Assembly (NCBI GenBank): GCA_038321615.1
Contig: JBBQFC010000038.1
Location: forward strand, 1 to 31,762
DNA from: JBBQFC01 sp038321615
Lineage (GTDB): Bacteria > Bacteroidota > Bacteroidia > Flavobacteriales_D > Cryomorphaceae
DNA length: 31,762 nt
Reading direction: 5' to 3'
In this document: positions 1-8,228 of the stretch, in pieces
Layout: each line of letters begins with the position of its first letter
How positions within the stretch are numbered: the first letter of the stretch is position 1
The notes under the pieces: generated by a model
What the model saw: only the letters and a program-made list of their open reading frames with translations
Told to the model about the DNA's origin: nothing
Database searches by the model: none
Made by a program: the position numbers and the translations under genes

Positions 1-206
1 GCCTTTGGCCGGCGATAAGTATCGGGAAAATACTCCTTCTTGATTTTGAATTTTGCTTCTTCGAGTAGCTTTTCTTCGTCGGGACGAAAGCTGAAATCGT
101 AAAAAACTTTCACTTCTTTAAACCGGTCGTAGAGATCGATGATCTGCGCTTCGAGCTGATTCTTCTTCAGTGCTTTAAGAAAAGATTTCAGTTCGAGTTT
201 GGACAT
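1..206 (-). CDS. DUF6155 family protein, N-terminal part (cut by window edge)
   Basis: This is the first 68 codons of a minus-strand gene whose ATG is at 206-204; the rest lies beyond base 1. The translation begins MSKLELKSFLKALKKNQL and continues with a charged helical stretch (IIDLYDRFKEVKVFYDF, then EEAKFKIKKEYFPDTYRR). I recognise this as the start of the small DUF6155 family of Bacteroidota, whose biochemical role is unknown. It lies 26 bases downstream of the DUF2911 gene on the same strand, so it may be the last gene of the efflux transcription unit. The family call rests on remembered N-terminal similarity only. Confidence 0.72.
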   Translation of the reverse strand, partial: MSKLELKSFLKALKKNQLEAQIIDLYDRFKEVKVFYDFSFRPDEEKLLEEAKFKIKKEYFPDTYRRPK

Positions 207-221
207 AGCTGGTTACGATTC

Positions 222-243
222 AGAATTCAGAATTATGAATTCT
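222..243. repeat. Short perfect inverted repeat at a gene end
   Basis: AGAATTCA at 222-229 is followed after 6 bases by TGAATTCT at 236-243, a perfect 8-bp inverted repeat that overlaps the stop codon of the DUF2911 gene. No T-run follows it on either strand, so it does not look like an intrinsic terminator. It may be an mRNA-stabilising or processing hairpin between DUF2911 and DUF6155, or chance in an AT-rich gap. Confidence 0.35.
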
Positions 244-787
244 TGCTCAATGGTACATCTACCCGGGTGAAATCCCAACCGATTTTCATCAATAAAGGAT
301 CGCCGTCGACGTCGATGAAAAATTGCTCCATGACTTTAAAATTACGTTGAACGGGTGCGGTAAGCTTGACCACATCAAGCTCAGGCTTTCGGGGCGATTG
401 GCCACCCATTCCAATTCCCCATCCATAGCTTCCGCTATTGAAAATCACATCCCAGGTGCGTTCATTGGGAATCGTCCACAAGGTATATTTGCCTTTCGGC
501 AAAGTCTGCCCGTCGATGATAAGGTCGGTACCTGTGGTGAATGTGGTGGCTTCGTTTGCCCCGGTGCGCCACACTTCACCGTAAGGCACGAGCTCACCGA
601 AAACGGTGCGATTCTTTTTGAAAGGGGCGGAGTAAACTATTTCAATATCATAGCCATTTTCCTGATATCGGGTTACTCTTTCAGGGCTGTTTTTCTTGGT
701 ATTATGCTTCATTACTTGAAATGCGGCTGCACCCAGGATAACGAGCGCAACAATTACAATTCCGAACCATTTGAGAAATTTTTTCAT
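233..787 (-). CDS. DUF2911 domain protein with N-terminal membrane anchor
   Basis: A 184-residue protein. Residues about 7-23 form one hydrophobic segment (FGIVIVALVILGAAAF), suggesting an uncleaved signal anchor, with the rest outside the inner membrane. The body matches the DUF2911 family of Bacteroidota: VTRYQENGYDIEIVYSAP, RTVFGELVPYGEVWRTGANE, then KGKYTLWTIPNERTWDVIFN and a C-terminal KIGWDFTRVDVPL. The family's molecular function is not known; members are extracytoplasmic beta-rich proteins. The gene starts 41 bases after the TolC gene ends, on the same strand, so cotranscription with the efflux genes is plausible. The ATG is the first in frame and directly precedes the basic residues of the anchor, so the start is well supported. 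Confidence 0.87.
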   Translation of the reverse strand: MKKFLKWFGIVIVALVILGAAAFQVMKHNTKKNSPERVTRYQENGYDIEIVYSAPFKKNRTVFGELVPYGEVWRTGANEATTFTTGTDLIIDGQTLPKGKYTLWTIPNERTWDVIFNSGSYGWGIGMGGQSPRKPELDVVKLTAPVQRNFKVMEQFFIDVDGDPLLMKIGWDFTRVDVPLSKNS

Positions 788-828
788 TGCAGAGGGGGTT
801 AGGTTGTCAAATTTAGCATTCTTACCGG

Positions 829-2310
829 TTACTCCGAATGCCGGCCATAGGTAACTTCCGGATTATAAAGGAGTTTTCCGTTTTCAAAATCGTAAAGCGT
901 CAATCGGCGCAGGTCATAATAGGCTATCCAAAAGTCGCGGAGAGCCTTGACGTAGGAGCGCTTTGCTTGATCTTTTTCGGAGAGGGCAATATTCAAATCG
1001 GTGATGTCCACCTTTCCGGTCAAATACCGGTTTTGAGCCACTTCATATCGCTCGGTAGCCACCTGATCGGACCTTTCGGCAATGCGCAATTGATTGCGAA
1101 GCACGGCAAATTGGCGAACGAGCGTCATGATCTCCTGCTCAAAATTTTGCAAGTCTTGCTCAATTACATAAGCATTGAGCTGCTGATTGGCCAAGGCCGT
1201 TTGAATCCGGGCCTTGTTGCGGCCCCAGTCCAATATCGGCACCCTTAGGCCGATGTCGAGTCGCTGCTGCTCATTGCCATCTTGATAAGAAGCACCCAGC
1301 TCGGTGGATGCACTATTCAAACCGTAAGACGCCACAAAATTGGTTTGCAGCCGCGCTGCGCGTGCTTGGGCCACATCGCGCTCCGCTTCAAGCCGAGTGC
1401 GCTCAAAAGCAATATAATCGGCTCGATTCATCCGCGCGTAATTCACTGCATCGGCCATGGCGATTTCAAAAAAGGGGATGCCCAGCGGGCGTTCGAGCAA
1501 GAGGCTATCGCCTGTTGGAATGCCCAAATAAGCGCGCAGTTGCTGACCGGAATTTTCCAAATCGAGTTGCGCCTGAATTACATCTTGTTCGGAGCGTAGA
1601 AGTTGAAGCTCGACTTGGAGCAATTTATCGCGCGAGGTGGTGCCGATATTGTAACGGCCTTGCTCGATTTTATAGATGGTATCGTTACTTTGAAGATTGA
1701 ACAGGGCAATTTGCCGGTTGATCTGTGCATCGAGGTAATCGAAGAAAAAACTCACCGCCTCGCGCGACAGGAACTCAATTTCTTCCACATAGCTGCGCTT
1801 GCTTTCTTCGTAGCGAATGGGCTCCGTGCGTTTATCCCATTTAAACTGATTGAAACCAAAGAGCGGCTGATCGAGGCGAATATTCACGATGGTGGTGTTG
1901 AATCGCGTTAAATCTTGCTGAAGGTCGCGGAAGTAATTCAGGTTGGTATTGATCGAAACATTTCCACCCGAAAAGGCGAGGGGTTGATCTATTCCAAGAT
2001 TTAGGATGCTATTAAATTGCTCCCGGCTTTGGAAGGCGATGGTACCATCGTCGAGCCGGTTGCTAAAAAAGTCGCGGTTATAGCCGGGTACATTCCCCGA
2101 AAGTTCAAGTTGCGGCTTGAAGTCGGCTCGAAACAGGCGGTATTGCCAATAGCGGTTTTCGAGTCGTGTTTCGGCCTGTTTGGCCACGGGCGACTGGCTG
2201 CGGGCGAGACTTATAGCTTCTTGAAGCGACAGTAGCCGCACAGGCGTTTGTGCCATCGATAAAGTGCCACAAGCCAGCAAGATTAGCCCAAACACATGTT
2301 TTTTACTCAT
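829..2310 (-). CDS. TolC-family outer membrane efflux protein
   Basis: A 493-residue protein with a Sec signal peptide (MSKKHVFGLILLACGTLSMAQ, cut near residue 21). The rest is the long alpha-helical, duplicated outer-membrane efflux architecture: LSLQEAISLARSQSPVAKQAE near the N-terminus, and in the second half RLDIGLRVPILDWGRNKARIQTA followed by LRIAERSDQVATERYEVAQNRYLTGKVDITDLNIAL. TolC-type proteins form trimeric channels through the outer membrane and periplasm that dock on an adaptor protein. The ATG overlaps the end of the permease gene by 8 bases, implying translational coupling. It is the third gene of an adaptor-permease-TolC set. Its substrate cannot be told from sequence. Confidence 0.93.
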   Translation of the reverse strand: MSKKHVFGLILLACGTLSMAQTPVRLLSLQEAISLARSQSPVAKQAETRLENRYWQYRLFRADFKPQLELSGNVPGYNRDFFSNRLDDGTIAFQSREQFNSILNLGIDQPLAFSGGNVSINTNLNYFRDLQQDLTRFNTTIVNIRLDQPLFGFNQFKWDKRTEPIRYEESKRSYVEEIEFLSREAVSFFFDYLDAQINRQIALFNLQSNDTIYKIEQGRYNIGTTSRDKLLQVELQLLRSEQDVIQAQLDLENSGQQLRAYLGIPTGDSLLLERPLGIPFFEIAMADAVNYARMNRADYIAFERTRLEAERDVAQARAARLQTNFVASYGLNSASTELGASYQDGNEQQRLDIGLRVPILDWGRNKARIQTALANQQLNAYVIEQDLQNFEQEIMTLVRQFAVLRNQLRIAERSDQVATERYEVAQNRYLTGKVDITDLNIALSEKDQAKRSYVKALRDFWIAYYDLRRLTLYDFENGKLLYNPEVTYGRHSE

Positions 2311-3649
2311 ACCGTAGCGAATTGATAGGGCTTTGCTGTGCTGCTTTTCTTGCAGGAGCTATACCGAAAATGAGACCCACGGAAGCCGCAACTGCAAAAG
2401 AACTCAAAATGGAGAAAGCACTTACCACGGTATTGATACCTGCAAGGCGGCTTACGGCGAACGCCAAACTCAAGCCGAGCAATACGCCTATGACTCCACC
2501 TGATATACTGATCAAAACGGCCTCGAACATAAATTGCTGCACGATGTCCGTTTTGCGGGCCCCCAGTGACATTCGAAGTCCGATCTCCTTGATCCGTTCA
2601 AGTACCGAAGCCAGCATAATATTCATAATACCAATACCACCCACCAAGAGCGATATACCTGCTATAGCGCCTAGCACATAAGTAAATAGCTCGTTATTTC
2701 GCTTCTGCTGTTTTAATAATAACTCAGGTATTTCAACTTGAAAATCTACTACCTGCAGGTGCTTTCGCTCCAGCAAACGCGAAAGTACTTCGGCAGTGCT
2801 GGCAAGCAATTCGGTATTGGCTACCTGCACTACTAAGCGGTCGAGCTGGTGGTAATTTGTTGGCGGCGGCGCGTCCTGTTCCGTTTGGCTCGACCCGTCG
2901 AAATTATTCTCCTGGCTGGCTGCAGCTTCAATCATGGCGTCGGTTACCACTTCCCGGTTTTCGTAGCGCACCAGCACCGTTTGCAGCGGTGTGTACACAT
3001 CCATATTGTAATCGCGAATGCCCAAATTACTGAGGCTTTGGGTGCTGATTATACGCTCGTCGAGCACACCAATAACTTCGAGAAATACGTTGCCCACTTT
3101 GAGTTGCTGGCCTAAGGGATTTTGCGTGGGAAAGAAACGCGACTGAATGGACTTCCCAATGATACAAACCGGGCTACCATCGCGTAGGTGATGATCGTTG
3201 AACATCTTCCCTTGGCCAAGTGTAAAATTGAAAATTTCAAAATAAACCGGCTCCACACCAATGAGTTTTGCGGAGCGGCGCAAGCCATTGTGAATGATAA
3301 ACGTTTCCAATAAAATCTCTGGACTCGCCCTCTCAACCGTCGGTACCACGGCCTGAATGGCGATTACATCTTGCATTCGGAGTCCTGGTGAGTATTTTTT
3401 GGCAGTCGGGTTTTCTTCGCGCAATTGTTTTTCGGTTTGTTCGAGCACTGGGGTTATCACAATATTGTTGACCCCGACTAATTTCATCTGCGCGTTAATT
3501 TCATCTTGGGTGCCTTTGCCGATGGCGAGCATGGCAATAACGGCTGCTACGCCAAATATGATCCCGAGTGCAGTAAGCAGAGAGCGAAGCCTGTTGCTTT
3601 GCAGCGATTCGAGAGCGATATTAAAATTGGCTAATAATCGTTCGTTCAT
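2303..3649 (-). CDS. MacB/FtsX-type ABC transporter permease without fused ATPase
   Basis: A 448-residue inner-membrane permease. The first transmembrane segment lies at about residues 20-43 after the typical lead-in NIALESLQSNRLRSLLTALGI. A large periplasmic MacB-PCD domain follows (about 45-315). Three more membrane segments make up the FtsX domain: about 323-348 (ending GIGIMNIMLASV), 374-398 and 405-426, with the coupling motif VLERIKEIGLRMSLGAR between the second and third. The C-terminus APARKAAQQSPINSLRYE is the standard FtsX ending. E. coli MacB carries its ATPase fused in front; this protein begins directly at the first membrane segment. Its ATG shares one base with the adaptor's stop (TAATG), so the two are coupled. 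No ATP-binding protein is encoded in the operon, so an ATPase must be supplied from elsewhere. Confidence 0.92.
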   Translation of the reverse strand: MNERLLANFNIALESLQSNRLRSLLTALGIIFGVAAVIAMLAIGKGTQDEINAQMKLVGVNNIVITPVLEQTEKQLREENPTAKKYSPGLRMQDVIAIQAVVPTVERASPEILLETFIIHNGLRRSAKLIGVEPVYFEIFNFTLGQGKMFNDHHLRDGSPVCIIGKSIQSRFFPTQNPLGQQLKVGNVFLEVIGVLDERIISTQSLSNLGIRDYNMDVYTPLQTVLVRYENREVVTDAMIEAAASQENNFDGSSQTEQDAPPPTNYHQLDRLVVQVANTELLASTAEVLSRLLERKHLQVVDFQVEIPELLLKQQKRNNELFTYVLGAIAGISLLVGGIGIMNIMLASVLERIKEIGLRMSLGARKTDIVQQFMFEAVLISISGGVIGVLLGLSLAFAVSRLAGINTVVSAFSILSSFAVAASVGLIFGIAPARKAAQQSPINSLRYE

Positions 3650-5025
3650 TACGATCCACTTCTATTTTCAGCGGCTTCCAGCGCCGTGCTTTCTTCCTTG
3701 GCGGGCACATCTTCGACTTTCTCCGTTTTTCCTTTCGTTCGAAGGCCGTTCATCTCGGGAATCAATGTAAAACTATCATCGTCGAGGGCCGATTGGCGAG
3801 AGAGAAACACCTTATCGCCTTCGGTTAAACCTGCTTCTATGATTACTTCATTGCGATTGGATATCCCGATTTTCACTTCTTGCTTTATCGTGCCTAAACC
3901 CGATTTTTTATACACGTAGGTAATGGAATCGTGCGCATTAAAAAGGCTTTCGAGCGGTATGAAAAGCGCTTCAGCTTGCTGATCTGTTACAATGCGGTTG
4001 CCTGTGGTCATGCTTGGGCGCAACAGATTGTCCTGTTCATTTACTTCTATCGTCACACGAAACACCTTCGCATCGCTATTGGGTCGCTGCTCGCCTACGT
4101 TTGCTACGCTTAGCACCTTACCGGTAAATTGTTTTTCCGGAAAGGCATCCAAGCCCACTTTTACATCCTGTCCGCGTTCTACTTTCCTAATGTCCACTTC
4201 ATTGATATACGTCACAGAAATCATCGTAGAAAGATCGGGTAGGGTAGCCACCACGGGGTTCCAAGCTCCTATTTGCGAGCCTTTCTTGATCGCTTTACCG
4301 TCATAGTCTTTTTTATAGATAAGCATCCCATCTTCGGGAGCAATGATGGTAAACTCCTGTAAAAGGTCCTGCATACCATTCAAATTGTTCAATTCCTTTT
4401 GACGATTGAGCGCCACTTCCTGCATTTTCGCGGCATTCTGCTCACGCTTTATCCGGTAATTTTCGGTAGCCTGCTGTAAGGCTCGTTTGGCCTTGTCGAG
4501 TTCTATTTCCGCCTGGCGAATGGTGGCTGGTGGCTCATATTTGCTTTGAGACACAATCAGTTCCCTTTCATCTACCCCGTAGCTCAGATTGATTAACTCA
4601 TCGCGCGATTTCCGCATTTCCAGAGTGGTGTCCAACTTGGTTTGGATAAACTGCGACTCAATCTTTTCGAGTTCTAATTGGGAATCTTTGATTTTATTGG
4701 TGAGTTCCGACGGATCGAGACTTGCAACGTAATCGCCTTTTTTGACGCGGGTGCCTTCATCGATAATGTCTTGGATGGCCATATTCCAAATCCGATAGTT
4801 TCGGGTGTTAGAAGGACCCAGTATTTCTACTGAATTTTTGGCTTCAAGCTCGCCGGTTGTGGTAATGTCTACCATAAACTCACCTTTAGAAACGTTGACC
4901 AAAAGGGCTTGAGATTCTTGTTTGCTCGGGTAAAATATCCAAACCGCAATGAGCACCAAAGCAGCAATAGCTGTAAGAATACGATTGCGCGGAGATTTAA
5001 AAAATTGGTTCAGTCGGTCGATCAT
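3649..5025 (-). CDS. HlyD/MacA-like periplasmic efflux adaptor
   Basis: A 458-residue membrane-fusion protein. A single N-terminal membrane segment lies at about residues 15-32. Next come a first barrel-lipoyl half (GELEAKNSVEILGPS, then IDEGTRVKKGDYVASLDPSEL), a long charged alpha-helical hairpin at about 105-225 and a second lipoyl half (IIAPEDGMLIYKKD). The beta-barrel and membrane-proximal domains follow (VRKVERGQDVKVGLDAFPEKQFTGKV, then GLTEGDKVFLSRQ). Such adaptors bridge an inner-membrane transporter and a TolC channel. The C-terminal 40 residues are acidic and low in complexity (EKVEDVPAKEESTALEAAEN), probably a disordered tail. It is the first gene of the efflux operon. A possible promoter and operator-like repeats lie in its 330-base upstream region. 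Confidence 0.92.
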   Translation of the reverse strand: MIDRLNQFFKSPRNRILTAIAALVLIAVWIFYPSKQESQALLVNVSKGEFMVDITTTGELEAKNSVEILGPSNTRNYRIWNMAIQDIIDEGTRVKKGDYVASLDPSELTNKIKDSQLELEKIESQFIQTKLDTTLEMRKSRDELINLSYGVDERELIVSQSKYEPPATIRQAEIELDKAKRALQQATENYRIKREQNAAKMQEVALNRQKELNNLNGMQDLLQEFTIIAPEDGMLIYKKDYDGKAIKKGSQIGAWNPVVATLPDLSTMISVTYINEVDIRKVERGQDVKVGLDAFPEKQFTGKVLSVANVGEQRPNSDAKVFRVTIEVNEQDNLLRPSMTTGNRIVTDQQAEALFIPLESLFNAHDSITYVYKKSGLGTIKQEVKIGISNRNEVIIEAGLTEGDKVFLSRQSALDDDSFTLIPEMNGLRTKGKTEKVEDVPAKEESTALEAAENRSGS

Positions 5026-5067
5026 GGGGTGTGAAACTAATGGTATTCCCTTGCGGCAGCTTAAAGA

Positions 5068-5102
5068 GAGCCGTTAAGTAATGTTAAGGTTGAAAACGGC
5101 TC
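5068..5102. promoter_or_regulatory. Operator-like repeats upstream of efflux adaptor
   Basis: GAGCCGTT (5068-5075) and AACGGCTC (5095-5102) form a perfect 8-bp inverted repeat. Overlapping and within it, GTTAAG occurs twice exactly 10 bases apart (5073-5078 and 5083-5088). Direct repeats with one-helical-turn spacing are typical of OmpR/PhoB-type response regulator sites, and the flanking inverted repeat could form a hairpin in the leader. Regulation of the efflux operon by such a factor is an inference. Confidence 0.4.
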
Positions 5103-5194
5103 AGATGTTTATAGATTTAGTATCCCGATTTCAGTTGCTGAATTCGGCCAGCTATGGAATGCTACCAGCTAAACTGAGCATCCATTTCAACAGC

Positions 5195-5226
5195 CAAAAT
5201 TAAGTTAGCAGGACAGCTCTTTTCAG
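5195..5226 (-). promoter_or_regulatory. Putative Bacteroidota-type promoter for efflux operon
   Basis: On the minus strand TAATTTTG (5202-5195) matches the Bacteroidota -7 consensus TAnnTTTG exactly. CTG at 5226-5224 sits in the -33 position (consensus TTG) with a 21-base spacer. Transcription would start near 5189, giving a leader of about 160 bases that contains the repeats at 5068-5102. The -33 element is imperfect. Confidence 0.4.
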
Positions 5227-5353
5227 AAATAAATATCGATGCGAATCTACACGTTTAAGAAATTGGAATTACGGTAACGCGCCTTCTTATTTCATCGCGA
5301 TTTCAACAAAAAATAAGGTTCGGTAGTATGGGGAAATTATTGATTCGCCATTG

Positions 5354-5778
5354 ATGCAAGATTCATCACGCATCAACGGCGACTGCTATTCACGGCTAAC
5401 CGAAATCGGGGAAATTGCCAGACTGGAATGGTTGAATGCGTGGCATTGCGACCTGATATGATTTTGAAATTGCGAGCTCTCGTCATAATGCCCGATCATA
5501 TGCACGGTATCATTACTATAGGACAAAATGATTTCAATAAGGTTTGTGGATATCGGAGATTGAAAAACGATTTTGGTCCGCAACGCAAAACTCTGGGTTC
5601 TATATTGCGCGGGTATAAATCGGCGGTCACCACCTATGCTCGGGTGAATAATATCGAATTTCAATGGCAATCTTCATCTTAGGATCACGTAATTCGATCG
5701 CCGCAGGCCTATCAAAAAATCTCGAAATATTTTGATAATAATCCGGCGAAATGGTTGAACCGGTATGGGAATCGCTGA
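5354..5778 (+). pseudogene. Decayed IS200-like / REP-associated tyrosine transposase
   Basis: Two frames join into one recognisable protein. The frame from 5354 gives RLTEIGEIARLEWLNA. The next frame continues VALRPDM, then VIMPDHMHGIITI (the HUH-type metal/catalytic motif HxH as HMH), RKTLGSILRGYKSAVTTYAR and NNIEFQWQS. After an in-frame TAG at 5680-5682 the same frame resumes as DHVIRSPQAYQKISKYF and DNNPAKWLNRYGNR, ending at 5778. The frame change fits one lost base near 5440/5441. The stop falls where intact members of this family usually read WQSRFHDHVIR. The usual first 40 or so residues are missing or unrecognisable. These Y1-type transposases act on REP-like hairpins or IS200 ends. 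This copy is dead by two independent lesions, and no terminal hairpins were recognised beside it. Confidence 0.85.
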
Positions 5779-5794
5779 TGCGCGGGATACGCAA

Positions 5795-8050
5795 TTACGC
5801 GACGGGCGGTAACGATGCCTGCGCCATCCGCAATTTCCCGTAACTGTATTTGCCCTTGAAGTGGGCATAAGCGGGATTTAATCCGGTATCTTCCGATTTT
5901 TCGAAATAGGCTAAAATATCTTCGTATTCGTGGCTCGGTAATATTTTATGTACATCGATTCTCCCTTCTGCCACGCCACGGGCTAGATGTCCTTCAATAG
6001 TCGATGCGGTGAGACCCCGCTTTTTTGCAATTCCTTCCAAATCCAATCCAGAATCAAACAACTGGAAAGTCTCTTCGTATGTTTGCCCTTTAACTTTCTC
6101 TTTTTTTGCCTTAGAAGCTCTTCCAGTCTTCGATACTTTTCGGTCGGGATGGGTGGCGACAATACTCGAAATTTTTAAACGGAAGCTCTCCCGCGTTGCT
6201 TTTCGAACGTTCTCTGCATCTTCGAGGCCATCGGGTTTTCTTCCTTCCAAAATAGCCTTGGTCAGCAGCTTGGCTCGCTGGAGATCGGCAACTCTGCGCG
6301 AGATAGATTGATCGAGATCTTCGAGGGCGGTAAGGTAGGTTTTGGTTTTAGCGAACTGGGCGACTTCTGCCTTGTGAAGCATCACCTGAAAGAGGAGCCC
6401 ATTGCAGAACTTTTCGTAATAAGCAGCACCCTTCTCCACCCGAGCCAATAGATTTTCATAATCAGACTGGTAATGCAAGTGCTGCAATTGCGCTCGAAAT
6501 TTCCGGGTATTGTCGGCTTCTTGAATAAGAAGAGTCGCCAGCCCAGGCAGTACTTGGTTCATGGTATCTTCTTCAAAAATCATCTTAGCGCCCGCCTTTT
6601 CGCGAATATTCTGAATGGTGTATTCAATCTCTCGAAGATTAAAAGTGGCTTCCAACACTTCCCCGAGGTATGCGCCCTGAGCAGTCCGCAGCAAATCGGG
6701 TAGGGGGGCCTGCTCCGTTTTTCTCGACTGAAAGGCTATTACTTGCTGATCGGTCAAGATGGCTTGATTGTGAATTTTTGTTCGCAAGCGGAGGCCGTCG
6801 AGGCTCCGCAGCCGGGAGAGCGCCACGTAAACCTGCCCGGGTGCAAAAGCTTGACCCACATCAATAAGCGCCTTGTCGAACGTAAGCCCCTGACTTTTGT
6901 GGACGGTGATAGCCCACGCCAGTTTAATCGGGAAAGTGCGAAAAACTCCGGCTATTTCTTCGGAAAGGTGCTTGTCCTTGTCCATGTGATATTTCACATT
7001 TCGCCATTCTGCTTCTTCCAGTCTTAGGATTTTATTGTCGTCAATAAGTCGCACATCGATGCTCGATGATGAAAGCTTTGTGACTTCAGCCAATTTTCCG
7101 TTGTAGTAGCGCTTTTGGGTAGTGTCATTTTTAATAAACATTACTTGAGCGCCCACTTTTAATTCCATTGCGGTAGGTAGGGGATACATACTTTCTGGGA
7201 ATTCACCATCAATTTCCGCCTCGTAGGTGTAACTCTTTCCAGGCAGATCGCGGAGTTGCTGCTGATTGATTCGGTCGGCTTGCGCATTGTGGGTGGTAAG
7301 CGTAATGACACCTTTTTCCGCTGCTGCATTTGGCTCAAAGTGGGAATTCAGCAAGTCGATATCGCCTTGGGTGCATTGGTTGTGGCGGAGATTATTGAGC
7401 AAAGCCACGAAGCGATCATCGGTTTGGCGATAGACCTTATCGAGTTCGAGATATACGTACCCGACTTCTTTCAGGCCTCGTGCTTCAAAAAAGTGCGGCG
7501 AATTATAGAATTTCTTAAGCACTGACCACTCCTGGTCGCGCATAATAGGCGGCAGCTGGAGCAGATCTCCAATAAGCAGCAACTGCACCCCTCCAAAAGC
7601 TTGCCTGGGTCGGCGACGCGCAGCGCGCAAACGCGTATCTATTGCATCGAGTACATCGCATCGGAGCATGCTCACTTCGTCGATTATGAGAAGTTCGATT
7701 TCGCGAAGCACTTGAGCTCGAACGGCATTAAGTGGGTTCTTGACCATCAAGGTTCTGGCATCGTAGAAATTTCCTAATTCGCCCGTAGTTGTGGCTCCCT
7801 GTTCGGGTAAGAAGCTCGAAGTCGGTAATAAAAACTGGGAGTGGATCGTAACGCCCCCAGCATTCAGCGCAGCGATACCCGTAGGCGCTACGATTATAAA
7901 ACGCTTGTGGGTGGCTTTTGCGGTGGCGTGGAGAAAAGTTGTTTTACCCGTACCGGCCTTGCCCGTCAGGAAGACGTGACGGGAGGTGGCATTGATAAAT
8001 GCCGCTGCCGTTTCGGCGATATCAATTTGGTGCTCAACTGATAAACTCAT
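5795..8050 (-). CDS. Pif1-type DNA helicase with C-terminal helix-turn-helix domain
   Basis: A 751-residue superfamily 1B helicase. Walker A is GKAGTGKTT (residues 30-38), motif Ia APTGIAALNAGG (55-66), Walker B LLIIDEVSM (120-128) and motif III GDLLQLPPI (161-169). The later helicase motifs are AWAITVHKSQGLTFDKALID (378-397) and GQVYVALSRLRSLDGL (405-420). Residues about 470-640 form a charged helical linker. The end (about 655-751: YEETFQLFDSGLDLEGIAKKRGL, then HLARGVAEGRID) is a helix-turn-helix domain like that at the C-terminus of RecQ helicases. Pif1 enzymes unwind 5' to 3', resolve G-quadruplexes and help replication past obstacles. The gene is divergent from the TPR gene, and a TACCTTTC box lies 26 bases upstream of its ATG. 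It is monocistronic here. Confidence 0.92.
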   Translation of the reverse strand: MSLSVEHQIDIAETAAAFINATSRHVFLTGKAGTGKTTFLHATAKATHKRFIIVAPTGIAALNAGGVTIHSQFLLPTSSFLPEQGATTTGELGNFYDARTLMVKNPLNAVRAQVLREIELLIIDEVSMLRCDVLDAIDTRLRAARRRPRQAFGGVQLLLIGDLLQLPPIMRDQEWSVLKKFYNSPHFFEARGLKEVGYVYLELDKVYRQTDDRFVALLNNLRHNQCTQGDIDLLNSHFEPNAAAEKGVITLTTHNAQADRINQQQLRDLPGKSYTYEAEIDGEFPESMYPLPTAMELKVGAQVMFIKNDTTQKRYYNGKLAEVTKLSSSSIDVRLIDDNKILRLEEAEWRNVKYHMDKDKHLSEEIAGVFRTFPIKLAWAITVHKSQGLTFDKALIDVGQAFAPGQVYVALSRLRSLDGLRLRTKIHNQAILTDQQVIAFQSRKTEQAPLPDLLRTAQGAYLGEVLEATFNLREIEYTIQNIREKAGAKMIFEEDTMNQVLPGLATLLIQEADNTRKFRAQLQHLHYQSDYENLLARVEKGAAYYEKFCNGLLFQVMLHKAEVAQFAKTKTYLTALEDLDQSISRRVADLQRAKLLTKAILEGRKPDGLEDAENVRKATRESFRLKISSIVATHPDRKVSKTGRASKAKKEKVKGQTYEETFQLFDSGLDLEGIAKKRGLTASTIEGHLARGVAEGRIDVHKILPSHEYEDILAYFEKSEDTGLNPAYAHFKGKYSYGKLRMAQASLPPVA

Positions 8051-8075
8051 GATTTTATAGAATTGAAGCTCCGGT

Positions 8076-8083
8076 GAAAGGTA
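8076..8083 (-). promoter_or_regulatory. Putative -7 box for the helicase gene
   Basis: The minus strand reads TACCTTTC, 7 of 8 matches to TAnnTTTG, placing a start near 8070 and leaving about 20 bases of leader before the ATG at 8050. No TTG is seen at the proper distance upstream, so this is a weak call. Confidence 0.3.
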
Positions 8084-8141
8084 CGACCTAAACCTGAAAA
8101 CACGAAAATTTTGACCTGTTAATTCTACAAATCAACATTTC

Positions 8142-8171
8142 TTGGAAAAGCGGTTGAAACACTTAATTTTG
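8142..8171 (+). promoter_or_regulatory. Consensus Bacteroidota promoter for the TPR gene
   Basis: TTG at 8142-8144, a 19-base spacer, and TAATTTTG at 8164-8171 match the Bacteroidota primary-sigma consensus TTG-N(17-23)-TAnnTTTG exactly. Transcription should start near 8177, about 50 bases before the ATG at 8229. Confidence 0.65.
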
Positions 8172-8228
8172 TGGGCTTCAAATTAAGATGGCACTTTATT
8201 TGTCATTCATGAATCACAAATCAAAAAA

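Larger units (their letters stand above)
5026..5353. other. Intergenic regulatory region upstream of the efflux operon
   Basis: This 328-base AT-rich region lies between the adaptor start and the transposase remnant. It holds an inverted repeat enclosing a 10-bp-spaced direct repeat (5068-5102) and a promoter-like element for the minus strand (5195-5226). I see no convincing open reading frame or structured RNA in the remainder (5227-5353), which may include further decayed sequence from the mobile element next to it. Confidence 0.5.

Noticed and set aside
323..802. 159-codon plus-strand frame opposite the DUF2911 gene
   Set aside because: It lies antisense to a well-supported family gene, and its translation has no recognisable pattern; it is a shadow of the opposite-strand codons.
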